From assembly GCA_015345905.1 (NCBI GenBank), contig JADDTR010000016.1:66631-130630 (forward strand): a stretch of 64,000 nucleotides of DNA, given 5' to 3'. Shown here piece after piece: positions 32,001 through 41,757 of this stretch (position 1 is the first letter of the stretch; every line of letters starts with the position of its first letter). The notes below the pieces were generated by a model. The model had not been told where the DNA came from, did not search any database, and worked only from the letters and a program-made list of their open reading frames with translations. The DNA comes from Aotearoamyces nothofagi. Taxonomy: Eukaryota; Ascomycota; Leotiomycetes; Leotiales; Tympanidaceae. Both the position numbers and the translations under genes were made by a program.

Positions 32001-32814
32001 CTCAGGCATACTGCTAGGTCAAACTAGGTCTGTCAGCATCTATAATCCTTCGTATGTTGAGCCCGCTACATACATAGGTTGCATGCTTGTACGCTTTCAG
32101 TGCAATATGTAGCATTTCTCCCGCTTCATCACTTGTTTCGTTAACTAAGCCTGTAGCAAGAACCAATAACCTAGGAAAGGTAGCTTCAACGATTTTATCG
32201 AAATCCGCTCGGTTTTCTCCTGATTTAAAGCGGAATACCCGACAAATAGCCAAAAGACACTGCAGTCCCGCGAAAATAGACGCGGCGTCGTTCATATTGA
32301 GTAGTTGTATAGTAATATCCATGAACTTTGGCCATTTCTCAGGGAAGTCATAGTGGAGGATCTTTTGCAAGATGGGAATAAGTTGTTGTCGGATTTGGGG
32401 TTGTGAGGATGCCAAAACAGGTAGGAGTCGTTCTCGAAATCTCAACTTCTCGTCTTCTGGTATAGCCTTATTCTGGGGGAAATCCTCACTAGGTGACCAG
32501 CCTTTGTTGATCCGGTTCTTTAGGTAGACAACCGCTGGAGACATGCATTAGCAGCGGCAGGATAGCGGGGCACATTTAATGTTTTCTTACTCGAAAGTCG
32601 AATAGACGCTTCCTGTTCAGCCTGAAGGATGTCGAGTAAAGCCTCTGTGAAGCCAGGATGCTCCTCAGCCTTGGGAGATGATAGTCAGTGCCATTCCCTG
32701 GATAGAATAGATGGGTAGCCCTACCGCCTTGAGGTCGAGTTCTGAGCGACGTCGTGTATCTGCATCTGCATCCAAAGTCGCAACAATGCGACTTCGTAAT
32801 GTGGCTACATCCAT
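29088..32814 (-). CDS. Importin-beta family karyopherin, importin-7/8 type (Sxm1/Nmd5)
   Basis: Karyopherins of this type carry ribosomal proteins, TFIIS and other cargo into the nucleus with RanGTP. Twelve exons on the minus strand (high to low): 32725-32814, 32591-32669, 32074-32534, 31839-32023, 30602-31791, 30212-30552, 30047-30148, 29752-29986, 29656-29699, 29457-29591, 29282-29402, 29088-29227. They give 1040 residues, the length expected for importin-7/Sxm1. HEAT-repeat text is clear throughout: VVYLKNRINKGWSP in the importin N-terminal domain, RYGNPTSMQKGN, FVNSVVNEYES, FPDFRSPQGYLRARAC and KGWTNKFFSLWF. An acidic insert (YDDDDDEDEEWAGDD) sits near the C terminus. All introns are 47-64 bases. 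One acceptor (AAAAG at 29403) is used in place of an upstream AACAG to keep frame. Distinguishing Sxm1 from Nmd5 needs a tree. Confidence 0.93.
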
Positions 32815-34167
32815 TTTGTGCCAGAATATGCGCCGTGCGCGTTGAAAAGGAGAAGTGGTCTCTAATGGCTGTCCGACTCTAGGAGACGGAATGGATTAAG
32901 TTTCGACGACTTCCTTTTTTTGTCAACTGCCGTGGCTGCCACCTTTTAGCGCCTAGTAAATTTATGCCTTAGGCATTAGAGCTTTAGAAAGGCGGTGAAT
33001 TACCAGGTATGTATTGTGTGAAAGCTTTGGGATCAAAGGGACAATTGATTTATGCACAGGGTCTACTGGGATTAGGAATGGCAATTTGCCTGAGATACTA
33101 CAGCATCTTTAATTTAGTTGTTCTCCTTGTATTATAATATTAGTACGAGGTGTATTTTACTCATGAGTCATTCATATGCTTTTATTATTTTGCTATAGTG
33201 AAAATCATGACTATCAACGCCAATAATAAGTTTGAAAATATAAGTTTAGGCTTATAAATTTATAAATTACTATTTTATTTTCTCTATATTCCCCAAAATG
33301 GTAGATCGTCTCAATGCTATGGAGGAGTCCTACAAATATCTCGATTTATTAAACGCGACCTTCCTAGCCTGAGCCTAGTTCAAGCACCATCCTCCTAAAT
33401 GTGACATCCTTCAAGGCCCTCGATAGCTTACCAGGGAGCCATGTATCTCGCTGCACTCTAACGACTACTATTGTTTACATTCGATTGGTTAGTGGAACTT
33501 CCGTGTCTAGGCGTGCTGAAGGAATTAGTTCTAATTCTGGATGGCAACCTTGAAGACTAAAGAAATTAAGAGAAGTCGGCGTTACCTTATGCTTTGATAA
33601 ACTGTTTATAAGAGGGCGATGTCGTTCCTATATGTATTATTATTATTACCCTCTTTCTGAATAATCCTAGAAAAAAAACTGCAAGCCTGGTTTGGCTATT
33701 AATACAGTTACGGTCTCATAAAATCCTCCGCGCACGTCTATCTCGGTTAATGAGGTGCAGTCTTGCTTAAACTATATGTTCAACGGCTTCAAGGCTTTTA
33801 AGGGAAATATGCTGGTTCGAAATTGTTGCTTTGGAAATATTTACCCTGGCATTTATGGTTGTCTGGATGCAAGCGTTTCTAGAAAGAGTAAGTTGCTAAA
33901 GGTGGTTAATTTTCCCTTCTAGAAGACTAAGAGAAGAGATACCGTATCATCACGTGATCATCATTGCGAGAAGTTGTAGCACGCTTGAAATAAAGGTGCC
34001 GTCATGTTTTTGTTCTGATTACACAATATCCGGCGGACTGTTCCTGCTGATTCCTGAACCACTACCCCTAAATATATTTGTAGCAAAATTGGCCGAAAGA
34101 TCCTTTCAAGCAGTTTAGATAATTTTTTTTTGGATCGAAATTCTACATATATGGCTACACCTCTACA
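32815..34167. other. Divergent intergenic region, AT-rich
   Basis: About 1.35 kb between the start codons of the importin and tad2 genes. The middle (about 33.0-34.1 kb) is clearly more AT-rich than the flanks, with TATTATTATTATTA near 33639 and only tiny open frames. It could be decayed repeat DNA, but no terminal repeats or coding relics could be recognised. Confidence 0.4.
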
Positions 34168-34836
34168 ATGAGCGTATATTTGGGGACTGAAGAAGCTGCA
34201 ACTGCTCCCTCTTCTACAAACTTAGAGCATTGCAAAGATGAGGAGAAATCTTTTCACATACGCTTCATGAGGGAGGCTTTGGCTATGGTATGCCGGTACT
34301 TAACGCCTGCTGGAATTGGATGCTGATGTCGATTTTAGGCTGAGCTTGCACTCGCAACCGATGAAACTCCTGTAGGTTGTGTATTTGTCCATAATGGCAC
34401 TATCTTAGGTCGGGGGCTGAATGCTACGAATCGAACCATGAACGGCACGCGACATGCAGAATTCATAGCTATAGCCTCTATCCTCTCTGGAACGTTGCAA
34501 GGCACCGACCAATCCTCCGGCAACTCTATGTCATCGCAACAAAAGTATACAGCAGATATACTAAAAGAGTGTGATCTGTATGTGACGGTAGAACCATGTA
34601 TTATGTGTGCCTCCCTACTAAGACAATATCAAATCCGGAAAGTCTATTACGGAGCGTCAAATGACCGATTCGGAGGTACCGGAGGTGTACTAAATATTCA
34701 TGAAGGGGAAGGCGTTGATCCTGGCTATCCTGTAAGTGGTGGCTGGCTAAGAGAAGAAGCAATAATGCTACTGAGAAGGTTCTATGTGCAAGAGAACGAG
34801 AAAGGTACTTATGTCTATTTGAGATATTTTAAATAG
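34168..34836 (+). CDS. tad2: tRNA-specific adenosine-34 deaminase catalytic subunit Tad2
   Basis: Tad2 (ADAT2), paired with Tad3, deaminates adenosine 34 to inosine in the anticodon wobble position of several tRNAs. Two exons, join(34168..34287, 34339..34836), give 205 residues. The cytidine/deoxycytidylate deaminase zinc site is intact: H79-A-E81 in GTRHAEF and P126-C127-I-M-C130 in EPCIMCASLL. The glutamate E81 is the proton shuttle expected in the catalytic subunit. The end of the domain reads YYGASNDRFGG. The 51-base intron joins REALAM to AELALATDETPVGC. An out-of-frame ATG at 34151 lies just before the chosen start. Confidence 0.95.
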
Positions 34837-35175
34837 CATGCTAATTAGAACTAGCGCCTGAGCCAAGGGACAAAAAGGAAAGAAAGTTGAAGATGGAGAT
34901 CGAGCCGATGGTAGAGTTGGAATGAGTAAGTGAAATGAAAAATAAGCATATTGGTTGCCACTATATGACCCTAAGGGCTGGAACAGTAGTCACGGGTGGA
35001 TTGTATAACTAAACTATCATGCTGAGCATTCTATCAAGGGCTACATATGCTTATCCCTTACATCAGACTTGCTTTATAGGAAGCTCCAGATCAGAGCAAG
35101 GACGATCACACCCGTAGAGAATGGAAACAGGATGTATTCGATATGTACAACAACAACTCTTATCATAGTTCACAT
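34837..35175. other. Intergenic, convergent 3' ends
   Basis: Probably the 3' untranslated regions of tad2 and the complex I gene. No further feature seen. Confidence 0.4.
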
Positions 35176-35943
35176 TCAAATTCCCGCATCGCCTTTTCCC
35201 ATCCTCTCTGCCTCCAATTCACGCTCAGCTTGTTGATAGTATTTCGCAGTGTCGACACCATGTTGGTTATGATTGACAAAATTGAACCATGGTAGTATAT
35301 GCAGCCACACACCGCTGTACCGCGAGTTTCTCGATGCAACACCTTGTATGTATGGGGTGGTCGTGCTGTTTCCATAGAGGGGCTCACCAGCCTTCACCTT
35401 AGACACCATCTCCTTCATATCCAACTCCTGCTCCCGCTTGTTCTCCTTAAAGCCATAGAGTCGCACTGTTATAAGTCAGCGAGTATCTTGTGGACATGGA
35501 GGAGCTTCCGTATAATCGGATCTGGAACTCAGGTGAAAAAGGGTCACGCACATGTCGACCGCTGATAAAATGTGAGGAACCCAGCGCCAAGTCCAATGAC
35601 TCCGGTCAATCGCATAATCGGTCCAAAGCCTCCTCGTCCGACGTATGAGGGAGATATTCTCTCCCAAGTAAGCATCAAGGCAGGTCCGGCCACCCCAGTA
35701 AGGGCTCCGACGAGATAGTCCGAAGGTCTCGCATATCTAACAACACGCTTAAAGTGCCTATATAGGTCAGTAGTTCACTCGTATCTCGATAGCATCGTTG
35801 GGGAAAGTACGGGTCACTGTCGATGAGCTGAGGTTTTCGTGATTAGTAGGTTTATAGAAGAATCTAGTAGGCTGAAAGCTTACAGGGAATTCGGTGGGGA
35901 TCTTTTTAGCTGGCACATATGGCCGCTGCTCAACGTTTGCCAT
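35176..35943 (-). CDS. NADH:ubiquinone oxidoreductase (complex I) 21 kDa subunit, fungal type
   Basis: This accessory subunit belongs to the membrane arm of mitochondrial complex I. Four exons on the minus strand, 35884-35943, 35811-35827, 35552-35757 and 35176-35465, give 190 residues (about 21 kDa). The second exon is only 17 bases long and is required: it joins TEFP to LIDSDPHFKRVVRYARPSDY, a motif of the N-terminal domain. One or two membrane segments follow (LVGALTGVAGPALMLTW and LTGVIGLGAGFLTFY). The C-terminal domain is distinctive: RLYGFKENKREQELDMKEM, KAGEPLYGNSTTTPY and HILPWFNFVNHNQHGVDTAK. The ATG at 35943 is the first in frame; an upstream extension begins only with GTG. It is divergent from the nucleoporin gene, 369 bases away. 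Confidence 0.92.
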
Positions 35944-36312
35944 TTTGATCAGCCAATTGCTCACCCGGTCGTGATGATTGTCGTGGAGTAGATGCCGTCG
36001 CTTGAGCTGGAGAGAGTTAAGAGCGCCGTGATTGGCTGTCGATGCCCAAGCGCGCTAGCGGTCTAAGCTCTGAAATGTTCCTTAACGCGAATGCTTTGTG
36101 AACCTGGGTAGCTCTGCGACGAGGCAGCCATACGATTTGTGCTCAGCAACTTCTGTCACTCTCACCAGAGTCACCTGGCATTTGAAGCTTTGAACTAAGC
36201 ACTCTATATTTCATGCCAGAATAAGAAAATTGAACATTGGAGCGCGCGTACACAGCAATTTATTGCAATCCTCCCGGTACCTACTTACAGAGCATTCAGA
36301 ACTCCCGCGGCC
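35944..36312. other. Divergent promoter region, complex I subunit / nucleoporin
   Basis: These 369 bases separate two start codons and should carry both promoters. No motif stood out. Confidence 0.4.
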
Positions 36313-37612
36313 ATGTCATTATTTGGAAATACCCAGGCCCAGATGGGCCAGCAACAAAGCGGAGGGTTGTTCGGCTCATCGTTTGGTGCCAATGCCCAGC
36401 AAAACCAACAACAACAGAGCGGAGGGCTATTTGGAAATCTGGGACAGTCTACTCAGCAGAACCTACAGCCAAGTGCAGGATTATTTGGGAACCTAGGCCA
36501 GCAAACCCAGCAACAACCACAGCAGCCGAGCGGAGGATTTTTTGGGGGTGTCGGGCAGAATAACCAGCAAAACCAGCAGCAGCAAGGCGGATCGCTCTTT
36601 GGTGGATTGAACAATCAACAAATCCAGCAAAACCAGCAAAGCGGAGGGTTTGGTGCATCCATCAACAACAACAACAACAACAATAATAGTAGCACTAGCA
36701 ACCAACAAAATCAGTTTTCCACATCTCAGTTATGGCAACCAGAAACCCCTCGTATGCTCGTATTTACCCTTTCCAATTTTGATGAAGACTAACAATTTTT
36801 ATAGACCAAAAGGGCGTCCCGGAGCAGATCCAGACGGTCCTTGAGAAATGGCATACAGGCAGTCCTAACTGTGCTTTTAAGCACTACTTCTATAATAAAG
36901 TTGATGAACGAGCAGCACCCTTTTATCGTCCTCCCCCGAACGAGGATCCTAAAGCTTGGGAGGAGGCGCTGTCTAAGAAGCCTGGCCCGGGCTATATACC
37001 CGTGCTGTGCACTGGATTCTCTCAGATGGGAGAGCGCATAAAGACTCAACAGCGGAACCTGGCGTCATTCAATCAAAAGCTACACGACATTAACAATAGC
37101 TTAGAGGCTATGCTTAGTCGACATGATGTAATCATCAGTGTAAGGGCATTGGACGCGAAGCGAAAACACACAATGTTGAAGCAGAGGTGCTTGGCACTTG
37201 CTACAAAGGTCCAGGTTTTGCGAAATCGAGGGTATGCACTGGGCGGGGATGAGGAGGACCTCAAGGCGAAACTCGAGAGCTTAGAGAGGGGAGTGTGTGA
37301 TCCGGGACTATCGGCACGAGCTGAGGAGATATGGGCCAGAATGGTGGGTATCCGGGAGCGAGCAAAGGTGTTGAAAGAAGAAATGGGAAAGAGGGTGGGA
37401 GAGAATGGCGACTCGTTGGATGAAGAGACAGTTCGGAGAGCAGAAAAGGTAGGTACCCTTACGCACACTTCTATGCATTCCTGACCGTAACGATACAGAT
37501 CTTGGAGGACTATGCCAAGCAGCTGCAACATATGAAGAAGGAACTTAATAATATACAAGAGGACTTCACAGTATTCACGAAGGATCAACTGCCTAGGACG
37601 AATGGAATATGA
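36313..37612 (+). CDS. nup57: FG nucleoporin of the central channel, Nup57/Nup54
   Basis: Nup57 (Nup54 in animals) forms the Nsp1-Nup49-Nup57 channel complex of the nuclear pore. Three exons, join(36313..36751, 36805..37448, 37499..37612), give 398 residues. The first ~120 residues are a glutamine/asparagine-rich repeat region with GLFG, SLFG and GFFG motifs, such as GGLFGNLGQ and GGLFGSSFGA, which bind transport receptors. The Nup54 alpha-helical domain follows, with FYNKVDERAAPFYRPP, GFSQMGERIKTQQ and long coiled-coil helices to the end (ILEDYAKQLQHMKKELNNI). The codon split at the first junction (C plus AC) gives HQKGVPEQIQTVLEKW, as expected. An N-terminal asparagine run (eight) lies at about residues 116-123. 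Confidence 0.94.
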
Positions 37613-37926
37613 CCTTTGATTTGGAGGCACGGTGTATAAAGATTCCTTAATATCACCGTATTTGCATAATGAAAGAGATAGCACAAAAACGGAGTTATAG
37701 TGCTATTAGCAGTCTCGGGAGTGGAACAAGCCATAGGCTCTGTATGATATATGAGGTCATCCCATGAGCATTCAGCAGTGCTTCTATATAATCACTTTGC
37801 TAAACTCCAGCAATGCATCCACGTTGACTTGATGATGTCCATAGTTCTATCTCAATAAACCCTATCATACATGATATTCGCATCCTTCACATATTCGCAT
37901 CTCATTAAACTGTAATGAGTAGGCAT
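37613..37926. other. Intergenic, convergent 3' ends
   Basis: It lies between the stop codons of nup57 and tom5 and probably holds both 3' untranslated regions. No other feature. Confidence 0.4.
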
Positions 37927-38216
37927 TTACACAAGCTTCTTGATGGTATCAACCGCGAAGGGCGCTACATCAAAAGGTCAGCCACCATGTGCGTGAGCAT
38001 AGTATAATGCGAAGCAAGGGATTGGAGTCTAACATAGGTATAGAAGCACTGCACCAATAATGACTCTCTGGACTGTGGCAGTAGCCTCTTCCTCTTGAGC
38101 CTTGATCTCCGCCGGGCTGGCTGGTGGTGGTGCTGAGGAAACAGGAAGTTAGTTTCAATTGAATGCTTGTAAGAATTTACATATGGTAAGATTGATTACA
38201 TACGTCCTCCGAACAT
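37927..38216 (-). CDS. tom5: Mitochondrial import receptor subunit Tom5
   Basis: Tom5 is a tiny tail-anchored subunit of the outer-membrane TOM complex that passes precursors to the Tom40 channel. Three exons on the minus strand, 38204-38216 (13 bases), 38034-38132 and 37927-37964, give only 49 residues. The protein begins MFGGPPPP, has a charged segment SPAEIKAQEEEATATV, a single membrane helix RVIIGAVLLYL, and ends SPFAVDTIKKLV. This matches the fungal Tom5 pattern. The product is missed by single-frame reading because of the 13-base first exon and the intron close to the end. All junctions are GT-AG with agreeing phases. Confidence 0.93.
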
Positions 38217-38639
38217 TTTGATAGATCTGTGAGTGAGGTTGATGTAATGCGATTTTCGCGTACAACAGCGATGTTGATGTCACTCCCAAAAATAATCTGT
38301 TGTCGGCGCGCACTTTAGTTCGGCTGCCGTATCAAAGGGCGGAATTTAGAGTTTCGATACAGCACTACACTATTAACTCACTCTTTAATGCTCAGGTAGC
38401 TAAACGTGATAGTTTCTTCCATCATTTGTTATTTGGGATCCCAACGATTTTAATTGCCGGGAAGCATATAAATTACACGAACTCCCCCGCGTTTCAAACG
38501 TTTCTGCCTCTTCATCACTGCTTTCCTGTACCACATCAAGAACATTTGGACATCAATCTGCTCAACAAAGTCCTAACAGAACACTGTCGGAGTTAGGGAT
38601 ACACCCTCTGACACCCCCAGTCTTCACCCATCCGCAAAG
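38217..38639. other. Divergent promoter region, tom5 / iws1
   Basis: These 423 bases separate two start codons. An open stretch from 38300 has no protein-like features. Nothing else recognised. Confidence 0.4.
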
Positions 38640-40138
38640 ATGTCAGACACAGGACTGGACTCCCCGGCGATATCATCTCAACCCGATGTCTCTGCTTCCC
38701 CTCATGATCCTGATACTACATCCCTTCCACCAGCGAACTCGGATCTGGACATGGATGTCTCGGATAACAATGACGACCTTGATTCTGAGCTCTCTGAGGT
38801 TGATGAAGCGGAATTTGCAGACTTCGATCCTACTAGCGTTGCCCTTGACGATCGGCCACTTGTTGAGATCGATGAGGATGTCGCGCGAACCCTGAAAGCT
38901 GGAAAGCGAAAGCGATCAGATAAAGATGGCGACAAGAAACCAAAAGAGGCAAAGAGGGATAAGATGAAGAAGAAGAAGTCTAGGCCAGATGCTAGTACTG
39001 GTGATGATGGAGACGACTACGATAGCGGTGCGGATGGGGAGATATTGGAGGGAAAGCGGAAACCAAAGCCTAAGAGCGTGAGGATCGAGGGTGATAGGAA
39101 GGAGAAAGATCGCGTAAAGGACAGGAGAAGAGAGGTGCAGCAGCAAGAGGAGGAGGAGAACGAGGCCAATTTAACGCCTGATGAGAGACGACGGAGGGCT
39201 TTGGACAAGGCTATGGATGCCGCATTAAAGAATCCCAACAAGAGAAGACGCAAGAAGGACGAAGTGGTATGTAAATTATCTTGAACAGGATAACCACTGC
39301 TAATTAATGATTCTAGGATCTCGAAGAAGCATTTGATGATGAAATCGCTGCGCTTAAAATCCACATGGAACAAGCTTGTGAAGCTGACAATACTGCCCGC
39401 GAGCGCGGCCAACCTGCTATTCACAAGCTTAAAATGCTTCCCGAAGTTGTCGCACTGCTCAATCGCAACACTGTTCAGCACTCCATTGTCGATCCTGACA
39501 CCAACTTCTTACAGTCAGTCAAGTTCTTCCTGGAACCCCTGAATGATGGAAGCCTTCCTGCCTACAACATCCAACGCGATCTATTTGCTGCTCTTGCAAA
39601 GCTACCAATCGAAAAGGAAGCATTACTAAGCAGTGGAATTGGTAAGGTTGTACTATATTACACTAAGAGTAAGAGGCCTGAGATTGCAATCAAACGGACA
39701 GCCGAACGTCTGCTGGGTGAATGGAGCAGACCTATTCTGAAGCGCAGTGATGATTACAAGAAGCGTAAGATCATGACTAAAGAATATAATGTAGAGTATG
39801 TTACCTTCTTACCCTTCTGTGGAGATCTGATGGCTAATGCTCCTCTCAGCGCCGTCCAGATGGCTCTCCGGCCATCATCTACTCAATTCTCACAATCCCA
39901 GCTCGGGAGCCAACGTTCAGTTGGTCTTTCCCAGAAAGACCTTGAGCGTGAACGTCTCCTTGCACCCGCAGTCAAAAGCAATAGGGCAAGGATGGAAACG
40001 TCTAGTGCTAGTTACAGCGTTGCGCCAAAGAGCACATTTGATGCCAACCGGATCGACCCAAGCAGTCGGCCAATTGGTGCTGGCGGTATGGAGGCATTTA
40101 GGAGGATGACAGCGAAGCAGGGGAAGAAGAAGTCCTGA
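38640..40138 (+). CDS. iws1: Transcription elongation factor IWS1/Spn1
   Basis: Iws1/Spn1 binds Spt6 and RNA polymerase II and links elongation with chromatin and mRNA export. Two exons, join(38640..39266, 39317..40138), give 482 residues. The first half is disordered and charged: an acidic stretch (DSELSEVDEAEFADFD) and a lysine-rich stretch (KAGKRKRSDKDGDKK, KMKKKKSRP). The second half holds the TFIIS N-terminal (LW) domain: LKMLPEVVALLNRNT, FLEPLNDGSLPAYNIQRDL, LSSGIGKVVLYYTKSKRPE and IKRTAERLLGEWSRPILKRS. A serine/arginine-containing tail follows. The 50-base intron is phase 0 after DEV. Length and order fit the family. Confidence 0.94.
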
Positions 40139-40443
40139 GTACGGTGGATTAGGAGCTTAGATTGGTCGCTATAATGAACCATTGCATTGCTTGTAGGAGC
40201 AGGAGTGGCCTGGAAGGTCAGGAGTACAGCATCGCGTAGTCCTCATATGGGCATCCAAGCACTTCGGGGAGATGCGGAGGGCTTTCTAGCGTTTACATAA
40301 AAAAAAGCCATATGCTCAGTGTAGTCAAGATTTGAATGGAGATTCATACTATGGCCATGACAAAGACTTCCTACACTTCGAAAAGACAAATCGTTGCAGC
40401 GGACTGGGTTAACATTTTATAGAACTGGGCCTTAGCACCTATG
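40139..40443. other. Intergenic, convergent 3' ends
   Basis: It lies between the stop codons of iws1 and the Pmp3-like gene. An A-run is present near 40299. No other feature. Confidence 0.4.
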
Positions 40444-40940
40444 TCACCCTCTAGCTAACCTCCGTTTATTCAGACTCGTCGTTCGCCGTTCGCCGGTTCT
40501 CCTGCTTTGCTGTCTCATCAGCTCTCTATTTCTTTGGATCTGCTCTGCCTCCCATAGCCCATTTACTCTCGCCCTGCTCGCCCCCCCATTCCAAACTCTT
40601 TCACTGAAGATGCCAGGCTTCCTCCCACCCGGGTATTGTCCCTTGCGCACTTTGCGTTTGCGGTGAAAATATGTCCATACTATATAGGAGGCATGGATGT
40701 GGCCAGGCAACACGCCTGCGATGAAGAAAAGTGTGTTGAGCAGGCAGTCAGTTGAAGGACCGGCGATCTGAGAGAGGGTTAAAGCCTTCTCGTCATGGGA
40801 AGCTAGGCACGGAGACTGACTATCATTACTGATAATGGCGGACCTAGCGCAGTCATTAATGGTAACGGTTCTGAAGTCCACTGAATTCACGGGTACTCAC
40901 AGAATATAGTAATGCAACATATCATCAAACGTTCGAGCAT
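40444..40940 (-). CDS. Pmp3/RCI2-family (UPF0057) small membrane protein with long tail
   Basis: Pmp3-family peptides are small plasma-membrane or endosomal proteins linked to ion homeostasis and membrane potential. Three exons on the minus strand, 40901-40940, 40821-40843 (23 bases) and 40444-40767, give 128 residues. The joined N terminus reads MICCITIFCPPLSVMIIAG (with MLERL before it), supplying the family's first helix with the PP motif. Then STDCLLNTLFFIAGVLPGHIHA gives the second helix and its LPG-x-IHA signature. The hydrophilic tail (KRKVRKGQYPGGRKPGIFSE, then arginine/glutamine-rich) is longer than in minimal Pmp3 and resembles the extended fungal forms. The donor of the second intron is GTCAGT. 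This model is mine; the PP helix only appears when the 23-base exon is included. Confidence 0.8.
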
Positions 40941-41757
40941 GTTGTATTGAAGGGATAGATAAAAGTCGCGGGACACTCGATTAAACTGTAATCGACCAAG
41001 GCTTAATGAAAAGCTCCTGTTCGCTCTTGGTGGGAGTTTTGGAATGGAACGTAGCTTTAAAATCCAGGGCCTCAAAGTCTCAATCCTTGGCTGTTGCAAT
41101 GACGGTGAGCTGCATTCGCGAAATCAGGGTTCGCTGCACGACAGGGGATGGCGCGGGGTAAGGCTGTGATTCAGCCTTTGGACCCCCGGTAGGTCACACA
41201 GGATAGTTTTGCCTCTAGATCACGTCATGCAAATAAAAGGGAGACATTATTAGGAGCCAAAGAGAACCTCATTTACAAGCCAGAGTGCTATATATCCTAC
41301 ATTAGGTCTTAAAGTAATTCACGAAAGCTCTAGCAACCACATCCCATTAACTTGCAATGATGGAATAGAGAGGGATGAAATTGGTTGGCAAAGTCTAGTG
41401 TCGAGCCTCCCAGTGTAAACAGCTAACAAAAGCGACGATAGTATTGAAGTTACAGTAGCTAGGCTAAACCGGACAGCTTGGGAAGCTACGAAGCTCTGGA
41501 ATGCTAAGATTACGAATAGCATTACTCCTATTCTTTTCTAAGTGACGTCATCTTGCTTTCAGACGCTGAAGGGTTTTACCAGGGAAGCAGCTTACTAGAT
41601 CACGGAAACTTCCACACACTCAAGATAGGAGAGTGATCAACGTTTCTCAACGACGGAGCAGATTAAAAGTGGCGGCTATGACTAGATTTTTATATATCTA
41701 TCATGCCCGGACCACATTGCGCGTTTCGAATACTTGCCTCCACGCCCAACAGACAAC
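40941..41757. other. Divergent intergenic region, Pmp3-like / Zn2Cys6 factor
   Basis: These 817 bases should hold both promoters. Short frames are not protein-like. No repeat seen. Confidence 0.4.
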
